A stretch of DNA of 13,037 nucleotides from Thermocladium sp. UBA166 (lineage in GTDB: Archaea > Thermoproteota > Thermoprotei > Thermoproteales > Thermocladiaceae): contig DAHE01000010.1 in NCBI GenBank assembly GCA_002508315.1, forward strand, positions 1 to 13,037. Direction: 5' to 3'. Within the stretch, counting starts at the first letter, position 1, and the number at the start of each line of letters is the position of its first letter. The position numbers and the translations under genes were made by a program. Of this stretch, positions 5,644 to 12,986 are shown piece by piece. The notes beneath the pieces were generated by a model. The model was not told the origin of the DNA, did no database searches, and worked only from the letters and a program-made list of their open reading frames with translations.

Positions 5644-5657
5644 GAGGCTCTGGCCTC
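5644..5657 (+). promoter_or_regulatory. inverted repeat between TATA box and start of the PBP-fold gene
   Basis: GAGGC, four bases, GCCTC: a perfect 5-bp inverted repeat lying between the TATA box and the predicted transcription start. A repressor bound here would block initiation, so it is a candidate operator. Short repeats like this also arise by chance. Confidence 0.3.
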
Positions 5658-5668
5658 TCGATAAGTAC

Positions 5669-6478
5669 ATGTCGATCAAGGTATTCTCAGAGGCGTTGGG
5701 TAACTACGTGGAGGTACCTCGCCTCCTCAACTCCATAGTGAGCCTGGACCCCGCAGCCACGGAGGCCATTTTCATGATGGGGGCGGGGCGGCTGGTTAAG
5801 GCCACCGACGCATTCAGCTACAGGCCACCGGAGGCTAAACTAGTTCCGAAAATAGGCAGTTACACGCACGTAGATGAGGAGGAGTTAAGGAAGTACGATC
5901 CGGACATAATATTTACCAGCACCGGCGTACAGCGGGAGCTCTCCAGTAAGCTATTGAAGAGCGGATTCAATGTTTATCCCATTCCCGTTGCCACGAGCGT
6001 AGGCAAGATACTGGATAATGTAATAATTATTGGGGAAATAATAGGCAAAAAGAGAGAAGCCAGGTCCCTTTATTTAGACATGCTGATCAAGATAAAGTCA
6101 TTAATCGGAGCCGTGAAGCGTGCGACTAAGGTATATGTGGAGTTAGACCTAGGGGGACCCATAACGCCCGGCTTCCCCACGCACATAAGCGATGCCATAA
6201 ACATTCTAGGAGGCATCAACATATTCGACGACGTAGATGAGGCCTACTTCGAGCCCACGGCTGACCAGATACTGGAGAGGGGGGCCGACGTGATAATATA
6301 CGAGCCCAAAAGAGGGGCCAAGGTAGATGAGGCCACGGTAATCGATAGACTAAAGGCAAGAGGTATATATACAGTGACGAGCAAGATACGCATAACCAAG
6401 GGAGACTTCCTAGCCCACATGGGTCCCACATTCATAATCGAAGCAATGGATTGGATGCAGCAAGCAATTAACAATTAA
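5669..6478 (+). CDS. periplasmic-binding-protein-fold (BtuF/FepB-type) protein without signal peptide, 269 aa
   Basis: The protein has the helical-backbone binding fold used by ABC importers of vitamin B12 and ferric siderophores. The N-terminal lobe shows RLLNSIVSLDPAATEAIFMMGAG (18-40), KIGSYTHVDEEELRKYDPDIIF (62-83) and TSTGVQREL; the C-terminal lobe shows KVYVELD, HISDAINILGGINIF, PTADQILERGADVIIYEP and the final helix FIIEAMDWMQQ. These features and the length fit the Peripla_BP_2 family. There is no signal peptide, lipobox or N-terminal membrane segment, and a stop codon lies in frame just upstream of the ATG, so a missed signal is excluded. No permease or ATPase gene is adjacent. It therefore probably acts inside the cell, perhaps as a cobalamin or metal-chelate binding protein; the ligand is unknown. 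The gene has its own near-leaderless promoter with an inverted repeat, and it is divergent from rps12. Confidence 0.85.
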   Translation: MSIKVFSEALGNYVEVPRLLNSIVSLDPAATEAIFMMGAGRLVKATDAFSYRPPEAKLVPKIGSYTHVDEEELRKYDPDIIFTSTGVQRELSSKLLKSGFNVYPIPVATSVGKILDNVIIIGEIIGKKREARSLYLDMLIKIKSLIGAVKRATKVYVELDLGGPITPGFPTHISDAINILGGINIFDDVDEAYFEPTADQILERGADVIIYEPKRGAKVDEATVIDRLKARGIYTVTSKIRITKGDFLAHMGPTFIIEAMDWMQQAINN

Positions 6479-6622
6479 TTAATGTAAATTCGGGAATGGA
6501 GTGGATGGGCTTAGATGAGGGATACATGATTTAATCTAGGTTGAGTGGTTTGGGGATTTTTCTTGGTTAAGTGCGTTACCAAAAATTGGACACGCTCTTT
6601 AAGAGGATATTAAATAGAGCCA

Positions 6623-8140
6623 TCAGCAAGGTTCTATTGTAGCGGGTGGCTTTGAGGAGATGAAGTATGTCACTGCGGATACGTTGGGCACCTCGCCTGT
6701 TATTCTGTGGCTTATTCTAGATAGTAAATCCGCGTCGAGCGGTACCCAATCCGCCGTCATGCCATCATCGCTTGACACTACCTTTATTATCACAATATGG
6801 CCCACGGCCCGCCTATCGCCCTTCACTCCCACCCATTCATCGTCCCCCACTGCAGCTATTGCCTGCCAATAGCCCCGTACTCCGGCCTTGCCTAATTCCT
6901 CCTCCAATATGGCAGTCGCCCTCCTCACTATTCCTAGTTTTTCATCGTTGAAGGCGCCCATTATCCTAACAGCGAGGCCTGGGCCCGGGAATGGTTGCCT
7001 CCACACTATTTCATTAGGCAGGCCCAGCGAGGCGGCTAATCTCCTGACCTCATCCTTATATAGATCCCGCAAGGGCTCTATCAATCCTACGTTGAACCAC
7101 TTGGGAAGCCCGCCGACGTTGTGGTGGCTTTTTATCACGTTGCTTCCCTTAACGGCGCCGCTCTCTATAACGTCGGGGTACAACGTGCCCTGCGCCACCC
7201 ATTTCACGTCTGGATTCTCCCTCATTAAGCTGGCGAATACCTCCGCGAATGTCTCGCCTATTATCCTACGCCGCTCCTCGCAGTCCGACACGCCCCTTAA
7301 CTTGCCCAGGAATGATTGAGACGCGTCTATCACTGTTACGTGGAGCCCGGCCTCTTTATAGGACTTGACCACCTTTTGGATCTCTCCCTCCCTGAATAGC
7401 CCGTGATCTATTAGGACTAGCATTGCCCTGTCGCCCACTGCTTTATGAATTAAGGCAGCAGTCACCGTGCTATCTATCCCCCCGCTCACCGCGACCAGGA
7501 CTCGCCCATCGACGGCCTTCCTCCTTATATCCTTCACTGTGGAATCTATTAAGTCCTCCGGTCTCCAGACATCGTGCTCGCCCACCAACTCATCCACTAC
7601 GTTTCTCAGCAATGAGGTTCCCTTTCGTGTGTGGGAGACTTCAGGATGGAATTGAAATGTATATATCCTACCATCATTGCTCCTCATTCCCGCTATGTAA
7701 CCGCGATCCGACTTGGCTATGACCTTGAACCCGGGAGGGGGCTTCGCCACGTAATCTTCATGAGACATCCAAGCCACCTCGGTCTCATTCCATCCCTTGA
7801 AGACCGGCTCCCCGACATCCACGTAAACCTTGGTCGGGCCAAACTCCCCCTCCCCCTTCTCCACGGAGCCTCCTAACATGGATGCCACCAACTGATGCCC
7901 ATAGCATATCCCCAATATGGGGCGATCCCCATTCAAGATGGATCCATCTATTGATGGGGCGTTCTCCTCGTAGACGCTGGATGGGCCGCCCGACAATACT
8001 ATTAACTTAACATCACCGCTCAATACGCTGCCCACAGCCATGGGATCCACCAGCTCCGCATAGAGGCCCACCTCCCTGAGCCGCCTGGATATCAAGTGAG
8101 CGTATTGACTGCCGAAGTTCACCACTATGGCCTTATCCAA
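6623..8140 (-). CDS. guaA: GMP synthase (glutamine-hydrolysing), 505 aa
   Basis: GuaA aminates XMP to GMP using glutamine and ATP. Residues 1-190 are a class I glutamine amidotransferase: GGPSSV near 51-56, nucleophile C79 in GICYGHQ, and H165 and E167 in FHPEVSH. Residues 195 to about 385 are the ATP-pyrophosphatase with the PP-loop SGGIDS at 219-224. The dimerisation domain follows, with R-Q-P-F-P-G-P-G-L-A-V-R and the C-terminal PPATIE ending typical of the family. Both activities are in one chain, unlike the split enzyme of many euryarchaea. I place the start at the TTG at 8140, 2 bp after the guaB stop: it gives the usual MDKAIVVNFGSQY beginning and has GAGGGGGAT upstream. A longer frame to 8233 only adds residues that overlap guaB. 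The gene is the second of the guaB-guaA operon and depends on the guaB promoter. Confidence 0.96.
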   Translation of the reverse strand: MDKAIVVNFGSQYAHLISRRLREVGLYAELVDPMAVGSVLSGDVKLIVLSGGPSSVYEENAPSIDGSILNGDRPILGICYGHQLVASMLGGSVEKGEGEFGPTKVYVDVGEPVFKGWNETEVAWMSHEDYVAKPPPGFKVIAKSDRGYIAGMRSNDGRIYTFQFHPEVSHTRKGTSLLRNVVDELVGEHDVWRPEDLIDSTVKDIRRKAVDGRVLVAVSGGIDSTVTAALIHKAVGDRAMLVLIDHGLFREGEIQKVVKSYKEAGLHVTVIDASQSFLGKLRGVSDCEERRRIIGETFAEVFASLMRENPDVKWVAQGTLYPDVIESGAVKGSNVIKSHHNVGGLPKWFNVGLIEPLRDLYKDEVRRLAASLGLPNEIVWRQPFPGPGLAVRIMGAFNDEKLGIVRRATAILEEELGKAGVRGYWQAIAAVGDDEWVGVKGDRRAVGHIVIIKVVSSDDGMTADWVPLDADLLSRISHRITGEVPNVSAVTYFISSKPPATIEPC

Positions 8141-8142
8141 CG

Positions 8143-9561
8143 CTAATCCCCCTCGACGTCGGTGAACAAGTCGTGGGGAGCAACCTCCGACCAGCCGAGA
8201 CTCGTTACCAAGGAGAACGCGCCCTTCTCCCACGCCTCGCGTATGTTCATTGCCCCTATATACCCCATTGCGGCCTGCATGCCGCCCACGAAGTAATTAA
8301 CTATATCCCTGACCGTTCCCCTATAGGGAACCAATCCCTCCACCCCCTCCGCCACGTTCTTGGCCTTAAGCCCATACCTATCCAAGCTGAACCTGGCTTC
8401 CCGCGCTCCCTCGCTTCCCATTCCCCTATAATACTTGTACTTATGACTCCCGACCTTAATGATTGGACTTGGGGATTCAAGCGCTTGCGCGAATGCCCTA
8501 CCCATCATGATGGACCAAGCACCGGCAGCGAATGCCTTAACCGCGTCTCCGGGTTCCCGTATCCCCCCATCAGCTATTATCGGGATGCTTGCGCCGCTGT
8601 CCAGCACCGCATCCGCTACCTGGGCGGTGGCCCAGAGCGTGGGCGCCGCAGCGCCAGTCACAACGCCTGTACTGCATATGGAACCGCTGGCTATGCCCAC
8701 CCTGAGCCCCGCCAAGTTATCTATCCTAGTTATGGCATCCACAGCCCCCTTGTAGGTTCCAACATTTCCGAATACCACGCCCACATCCACTTCCTTGACC
8801 ATCCTTGCAACCGCCGAGATCACATTATCATTATCGGCATGGGCCACGTCTATTACCAGGAAATCAGCATGCTTGGATAGCCTCCTGGCCCTCTCCAAGT
8901 CGAAGGGAGACACGGCGGCGCCCACCAATAGGTTCCCATCCTTTCCCAGCGATGGACGGCCCCTAGTCAAATCGTAATACGTGACGGAACCGATATAATG
9001 GCCCCTTAAGTCTACCATGGGAATGGCATCCACCCCCCTCTCCCTCATCAATTTGATGATGTCCTCCTCACCCAATGATGGCGAGGCCACGACGGGCTTG
9101 GAGGCGACGTCCATTGACCTGCCCGACGCCGATATGGCGCTGGATCTATCTATCATGCCCACGACGGACCCATCATCAGCCACTATTGGAATTGAGTCCA
9201 GATTGGCTGCCGTCATGATTGCCAAAGCCTCGCTTGTCGGGGTCTCGGGAGCTACCTTGATGTACTGCAACGAATACTTAGGAGACTCCTTGACTGACCT
9301 AACCATGGCGACCTCGGATTCCTCAGTCATGTTCCTATGAATCACCCCGACCCCACCCTCCCGCGCCATTGCCACCGCCAAATCCCGCTCGGTGACGGTG
9401 TCCATTGGAGATGAAACCAAGGGCACCTTGATGGAGATCCCACTTGCAACAAACGTGGATAGGTCCACCTTTGCCGGTTCATCAATGGCCCGCCCAGGCA
9501 CTAACACGACATCCCTGAACGTCAGAGATGCGTTGGACAATGGAAGCTTATCCCTGAACAT
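8143..9561 (-). CDS. guaB: IMP dehydrogenase with CBS domains, 472 aa
   Basis: GuaB oxidises IMP to XMP with NAD. The N-terminus MFRDKLPLSNASLTFRDVV is typical. A Bateman module of two CBS domains sits at residues 100-197 (YIKVAPETPT, then ASKPVVASPS), inserted into the TIM barrel as usual. The barrel then gives D-V-A-H-A-D, the catalytic loop GSICSTG with C296, A-D-G-G-I-R, Y-Y-R-G-M-G-S-E-G-A, and the flap residues R395-Y396. The presence of both CBS domains and the flap argues for IMPDH rather than GMP reductase. Two ATG codons compete: 9570 and 9561. I prefer 9561 because it begins the family's normal MFR sequence and lies 27 bp after the TATA centre, so the mRNA would start with it. guaA follows 2 bp after the TAG stop. 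Residues 460-472 (W-S-E-V-A-P-H-D-L-F-T-D) are a slightly longer acidic tail than usual. Confidence 0.96.
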   Translation of the reverse strand: MFRDKLPLSNASLTFRDVVLVPGRAIDEPAKVDLSTFVASGISIKVPLVSSPMDTVTERDLAVAMAREGGVGVIHRNMTEESEVAMVRSVKESPKYSLQYIKVAPETPTSEALAIMTAANLDSIPIVADDGSVVGMIDRSSAISASGRSMDVASKPVVASPSLGEEDIIKLMRERGVDAIPMVDLRGHYIGSVTYYDLTRGRPSLGKDGNLLVGAAVSPFDLERARRLSKHADFLVIDVAHADNDNVISAVARMVKEVDVGVVFGNVGTYKGAVDAITRIDNLAGLRVGIASGSICSTGVVTGAAAPTLWATAQVADAVLDSGASIPIIADGGIREPGDAVKAFAAGAWSIMMGRAFAQALESPSPIIKVGSHKYKYYRGMGSEGAREARFSLDRYGLKAKNVAEGVEGLVPYRGTVRDIVNYFVGGMQAAMGYIGAMNIREAWEKGAFSLVTSLGWSEVAPHDLFTDVEGD

Positions 9562-9583
9562 AATACCCATTGAGGGGGCACTG

Positions 9584-9591
9584 ATATAAAA
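9584..9591 (-). promoter_or_regulatory. TATA box of the guaB-guaA operon
   Basis: TTTTATAT on the minus strand, centred 27 bp before the ATG at 9561 but only about 18 bp before the ATG at 9570. It lies in the 49 bp between the histidine phosphatase stop and guaB, so the operon has its own promoter. Confidence 0.65.
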
Positions 9592-9619
9592 TTTTCCAAT
9601 TAGTTATTGAACACAATCC

Positions 9620-10198
9620 TCAGCAGGCAAGCTCCACTTCCCTTGGCCTTATATTGATGAATTCCACAATCCATTTATTGTCCTTCCTGGACAGAGCGGA
9701 GATCGATGCATTGCCTATCCTTATCCTATATATATTATTCAAGGGCATGTCCAGCGCCGCAGCAATAGCCACAGCTATGGGCAGCCAATGGGACACCAAC
9801 ACGGAGCCGTCCTCTACCTCATTCAATATACTGGTCATCCTATCCAGCACGGAGGCAATGGACTCGCCGCCTGGCGGTGGATTCCTAACGGGATCATGCG
9901 AATATAGATGGAACTCAGGTATATCGGCTATTCTCTTCCTCTCCCACCCACCCATGCCTACTTCTCTCAGTCTATTATCTATGATGAAATCATTAGTGAA
10001 AAAAGACGCCGTCTCCCTGGCCCTCATCAGGGGCGATGAATAGACCCGTCCATTGAATCCAACCCGCTTCAAGAATCTGGCCGCGGCAGCGGCCTCTTCC
10101 CTGCCTCTCTCGCTGAGGGGGCCTTCATCCATTGTAGAGCTATGCAGGATTCCCATCACATTGAACGTGGACTCGCCATGTCTTACTAAAAATATCAT
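9620..10198 (-). CDS. histidine phosphatase family protein (phosphoglycerate-mutase-like), 192 aa
   Basis: This is a branch 1 histidine phosphatase. The catalytic R6-H7-G8-E9 motif begins at residue 6, L-S-E-R-G at 28-32, the second arginine R59 lies in SSPLMRARET, the acid segment L-R-E-V-G-M-G-G-W-E is at 77-86, P-P-G-G-E-S at 108-113, and the second histidine H137 in V-L-V-S-H. All catalytic residues are present, so it should be active; the phosphorylated substrate cannot be read from the sequence. It is shorter than cofactor-dependent phosphoglycerate mutase and is better seen as a phosphatase of the CobC/GpmB type. The ATG at 10198 has a TATA box centred 26 bp upstream, so the mRNA is leaderless. 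guaB lies 58 bp downstream with its own promoter, so a shared role in nucleotide metabolism is only a possibility. A transposon-end remnant begins about 15 bp upstream of its TATA box. Confidence 0.93.
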   Translation of the reverse strand: MIFLVRHGESTFNVMGILHSSTMDEGPLSERGREEAAAAARFLKRVGFNGRVYSSPLMRARETASFFTNDFIIDNRLREVGMGGWERKRIADIPEFHLYSHDPVRNPPPGGESIASVLDRMTSILNEVEDGSVLVSHWLPIAVAIAAALDMPLNNIYRIRIGNASISALSRKDNKWIVEFINIRPREVELAC

Positions 10199-10219
10199 AA
10201 ATTTGGGAGCGGTGGGCGG

Positions 10220-10228
10220 TTTTTATCC
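10220..10228 (-). promoter_or_regulatory. TATA box of the histidine phosphatase gene
   Basis: GGATAAAAA on the minus strand, centred 26 bp before the ATG at 10198. The transposon-end-like segment starts at about 10241. Confidence 0.6.
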
Positions 10229-10240
10229 TTGGCCTCAAAA

Positions 10241-10268
10241 TGGTAACTCCCCTTAGGGTGGGGGAGGG
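10241..10268 (-). repeat. IS200/IS605-like element end remnant (copy 3)
   Basis: On the plus strand it reads TGGTAACTCCCC then TTAGGGTGGGGG; on the minus strand it ends GGGGAGTTACCA, matching the GGGG(N)AGTT(C)AY pattern of copies 1 and 2. It lies 33 bp downstream of the stop of the TnpB-like tail, the place expected for the right end of an element. Confidence 0.45.
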
Positions 10269-10300
10269 TCAGAGAGGACTTACTAATGAAGTGAAGAACG

Positions 10301-10522
10301 TTAGGAACTTACTGGGGTGGGTTTGTTGTTCTTGTTTATTGCAATGGCCTTCCTCTTGCCGTCCACGGTAGCCTCGTTCCCACCAAGCCTCACTGATCCC
10401 CGCCTCAAAGGAGTGGGGCTTGCTGCCTTTCTATCATATTGAGGCATATAGATGTCCTCGTTTTCTATTTCAATTGGGATATCATTCCTGTCTTGAAAGA
10501 CAAAGTCCCCATTCCTCTGGTC
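10301..10522 (-). pseudogene. TnpB-like transposase C-terminal remnant
   Basis: A minus-strand frame of 73 codons is open from 10522 to a TAA at 10301 but has no start codon of its own in the expected place. Its C-terminal part reads RKAASPTPLRRGSVRLGGNE followed by V-D-G-K-R-K and I-N-K-N-N-K-P-T-P. I recall Gly/Pro/Lys-rich tails of this kind, after the zinc-finger and catalytic region, in crenarchaeal IS200/IS605 TnpB (OrfB) proteins; the RuvC-like catalytic part is missing. An internal GC-rich hairpin (10398-10418) and an element-end sequence at 10241-10268 fit this reading. The 5' side breaks off where the amidohydrolase gene begins. I am fairly sure that it was coding, less sure of the TnpB identity. 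Confidence 0.45.
10398..10418 (-). repeat. GC-rich hairpin inside the TnpB-like remnant
   Basis: On the plus strand CCCCGCCTC, AAAG, then GAGTGGGG form a stem with one bulged base and one G-T pair. It shares the preceding CACTGATCCCC with the hairpin at 12943-12962 and has a similar stem to that at 3100-3119, so the three look like copies of one sequence. Confidence 0.5.
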
Positions 10523-10540
10523 TTACCTAATAATAGTGAG

Positions 10541-10549
10541 GTTTTTGAA
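10541..10549 (+). promoter_or_regulatory. weak TATA-like box of the amidohydrolase gene
   Basis: GTTTTTGAA, centred about 27 bp before the ATG at 10572. It is a poor TATA match but the spacing agrees with the leaderless pattern of the window. Confidence 0.3.
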
Positions 10550-10571
10550 CCCCTCGCCTCGACTAGTTTTA

Positions 10572-11861
10572 ATGTTGTTACGTGGCTGTCGCTTCGCGTT
10601 GAGGAAAAATGGCGCCGACGTATCGGTGATGGAGGACGTGGATATAATGATTGAGGGAGAGGAGATAAGGGAGGTGGGGCGTGGATTGAAGGGTGATGGG
10701 GAGGCGGTGGATTGTAGCCGCATGATAGCAATGCCGGGCTTGGTGAATGCCCACACTCACCTGGGCATGTCGTTGCTGCGCGGCTATAGAGATGATGAGG
10801 AATTAATGGATTGGTTAAAGAGCATGTGGTCCGTGGAGAGGGGATTGAGCGGGGAGATCATAGAACTATCCAGCGAGCTCTCAATCATTGAATCAATAAT
10901 GAGCGGAACCACGGCATTCATAGACATGTATTTCCATCCATCGGCTACCATGGAGGCTGCCAAGAAATATGGAATAAGAGGTCTCTTGGGCCCCGTGTTC
11001 ATAGATGGTCTGAACAATCCTAAGCTGGTCGAGAATGAATTAAGGAACATGCTATCATCAAGAGACGAGTTAATAAAGCCGGTGATAAACATCCATGGAA
11101 TCTACTCCGTTGGCAGGGATACCTTGGAGAGGGCCGCCGCATTAATGGATGAGACCGGCCTGCCCCTCAACATGCACGTCGATGAGACCAGGGATGAAGT
11201 GATGGAGGTTAGGAGAAAGTATGGAAAACAACCCATAGAGGTATTGATGGATATGGGATTGGTTAGGAGAAACAGCGTATTCGTGCACCTTGGGTGGGCG
11301 TCCAGTTGGGAGCTGGAGATAATCGCCAGGGAGGGGGCTAACGTCGTTCATTGCCCCACATCCAACATGAAGCTGGCCACAGGGGGCTTCTTCCCCGTGG
11401 TAGAATTAATGAAGATGGGCGTAAATGTTGGGATTGGAACGGATGGGCCGGCGTCCAACAATTCGCTGGACGTATTAAGGGAGATGAAGATGGCGGTACT
11501 GCTTCAGCGTAATAATTACTGGAGCACTGCCATGAAGGCCAGCCACGCCATATCCATGGCTACCAAGAACGGTTATGAATTGATTGGGGTAAGGGGAGGC
11601 GACATAGCGCCTGGAAACAAGGCTGACTTGGTATTGTTAAGCGCTGACTCAATAGGTTTGCTTCCCATAGGGCCGGATAACTTGATCTCTAACCTGGTTT
11701 ACTCCGCCACCGGCAGGGATGTCGTGGCAACCATAGTAAATGGAAAGATCATTTATGGACCTCATAACAAGGATGAATTGGTAGAAAGAGGGATCGAGAT
11801 AAGCAGGAAGCTCGAGGACTATAAATCACGGCTTCTCCCGGCCATACAGTTGAGGAAGTGA
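10572..11861 (+). CDS. metal-dependent amidohydrolase of the MtaD/DadD deaminase family, 429 aa
   Basis: This is a cytoplasmic zinc-type deaminase of the S-adenosylhomocysteine / 5'-methylthioadenosine / 5'-deoxyadenosine deaminase group. Visible metal and catalytic residues are H61 and H63 in VNAHTHLGMSLLRGY, H175 in the position of the family's substrate-loop histidine, H202 with catalytic E205 in MHVDET, H239 in FVHLGW, and D291 in GTDGPASNN. HCPTSNMKLATGG at 260-272 is the hallmark loop of this group. A small composite beta domain is formed by the N-terminal 50 residues and the C-terminal part (ADLVLLS, VVATIVNGKIIY). The product would be the inosyl form, for salvage of SAM by-products. 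Which nucleoside it prefers cannot be told. I start at the ATG at 10572, giving the normal MLLRGCRF beginning; a GTG at 10536 would add 12 residues with no family counterpart. The gene abuts a transposon remnant and converges on uppP. Confidence 0.92.
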   Translation: MLLRGCRFALRKNGADVSVMEDVDIMIEGEEIREVGRGLKGDGEAVDCSRMIAMPGLVNAHTHLGMSLLRGYRDDEELMDWLKSMWSVERGLSGEIIELSSELSIIESIMSGTTAFIDMYFHPSATMEAAKKYGIRGLLGPVFIDGLNNPKLVENELRNMLSSRDELIKPVINIHGIYSVGRDTLERAAALMDETGLPLNMHVDETRDEVMEVRRKYGKQPIEVLMDMGLVRRNSVFVHLGWASSWELEIIAREGANVVHCPTSNMKLATGGFFPVVELMKMGVNVGIGTDGPASNNSLDVLREMKMAVLLQRNNYWSTAMKASHAISMATKNGYELIGVRGGDIAPGNKADLVLLSADSIGLLPIGPDNLISNLVYSATGRDVVATIVNGKIIYGPHNKDELVERGIEISRKLEDYKSRLLPAIQLRK

Positions 11862-11897
11862 TGCCGTGAGGGGGACCTCCATTAGGTGAACGCGTAT

Positions 11898-12733
11898 TTA
11901 TTCAACCAAGATGCCCGCCAACCCGCTGAGCAACGCTAGGACGCCCAACGTGAAGAGCACGATTATTATTCTATTGCTTCTCGCAAACCTAAGCAATACA
12001 TCTATTAAGAACAAACTAGTTATCGTAGCTGCTATTATGGAGATGCCCAATGCATCCCACGCCGACGAGACTCAAGGAACCCTCAACCACGTGCTTCGAT
12101 AGAATTAGTGTGGCTCCAATGGCTCCCAGCGCCGCGGGAACTAGCTCTATGAATGATAGCCTAAACGCCTCGTCTGGCTTTACTCCAAGGAATAGGAGCG
12201 CGGATGTGGTCATGCCCGACCTACTCACGCCGGGCAGTGCAGCCAATCCTTGAGCCAGTCCCACTATTATGAAGTCCTTCATCGTGAGGTCCTTCAAGGA
12301 TTTGCCGGAGGACCTAGATTTCCTGGAGAAGCGTATCACTAATCCATCAATTATTAACGCCAATCCAAGCATTGACATCGGGATCCCCACCACTGAGCCT
12401 TTAATAGAATTGACAATGAATATGTAGAGGGGGACACCCATCAACGCCGTAACCGCCGTGGAGATAGCAATGTATTTAAGCAGCATCAGGCCCTGCTCCC
12501 CTCCTCTTCCGATTAGGGCCAAGATTGCCTTGTATATCTCCGATCTAAAGTAGACCGCTGCCGCAAATATCGTCCCTATCTCCATGAATAAACCAAAGGC
12601 ATAGGCCTCGGAGAAAATGCAGCCCCAATAAATACGTTGATACTAGTAAGACGTGTGTTTTGCTGCTGACCGGTATCCACTCGCTTACTCCTTGGACGGC
12701 TCCCAAAATCATACCCAAGACTATGTGATCCAT
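11898..12733 (-). pseudogene. uppP: uppP (undecaprenyl/polyprenyl-diphosphatase), interrupted by two frameshifts
   Basis: UppP (BacA) is an integral membrane enzyme that removes a phosphate from polyprenyl diphosphate to recycle the lipid carrier, in archaea presumably for glycosylation. Three frames carry the parts. The first, from the ATG at 12733, has G-A-V-Q-G-V-S-E-W-I-P-V-S-S-K-T-H. The second starts SEAYAFGLFMEIGTIFAAAVYF and carries P-G-V-S-R-S-G-M-T. The third is the C-terminal membrane part (ISIIAATITSLFLIDVLLRF), ending at a TAA at 11898. One extra T in the run at 12614-12617 and one extra base at about 12051-12058 explain everything: without them the span is 834 bases, 277 aa, normal for the family. 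All catalytic motifs survive, so this is a very recent pseudogene or two sequencing or assembly errors. A TATA box at 12753-12761 lies at leaderless distance from the ATG. Confidence 0.8.
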
Positions 12734-12752
12734 GATAGGCAGAGCCCTTAAT

Positions 12753-12761
12753 GGATAAAAG
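12753..12761 (-). promoter_or_regulatory. TATA box of uppP
   Basis: CTTTTATCC on the minus strand, centred 24 bp before the ATG at 12733. It supports that start over the in-frame ATG at 12796. Confidence 0.55.
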
Positions 12762-12942
12762 CCTTTTGCATGTTCAATCAGTAATGTATATAGCAATCAA
12801 TAGATGCCTACCCCACCACAGCTCTGAGCAATTCCATCCCTACACACAAATACAAACCACTTGGATTGATATTGCGAGAGAAAGAATCCAAGAGGTCCCA
12901 GGGACAGAATTACATGTCAGATCTCTTACCCACTGATCCCCT

Positions 12943-12962
12943 CCCCGCCCTAAAGGGTGGGG
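12943..12962 (-). repeat. GC-rich hairpin, related to the TnpB-remnant hairpin
   Basis: Plus strand CCCCGCCC, loop TAAA, GGGTGGGG: an 8-bp stem with one G-T pair. The flanking CACTGATCCCC at 12931-12941 is identical to 10391-10401 beside the hairpin in the TnpB-like remnant. Confidence 0.55.
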
Positions 12963-12986
12963 GCTCCGCTGGGGTCTGGGGCATTA

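Noticed and set aside
6594..6606. Small palindrome CTCTTTAAGAG downstream of guaA
   Set aside because: It is only a 5-bp arm pair in AT-rich sequence with no placement relative to a promoter; chance is a sufficient explanation.
6479..6622. Terminators between the PBP-fold gene and guaA
   Set aside because: There are T-rich stretches (6556-6564 on plus; 6582-6590 on minus) that could end transcripts, but they are short and the A+T content of the spacer makes them unspecific.
6888..7319. Plus-strand open frame of 143 codons
   Set aside because: It is antisense to guaA in the ATP-pyrophosphatase region. It has no motif, and its composition is that of an antisense shadow.
8173..8880. Plus-strand open frame of 235 codons
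   Set aside because: It lies wholly opposite guaB, whose motifs are intact on the minus strand. The translation has no recognisable domain and reads as a shadow frame.
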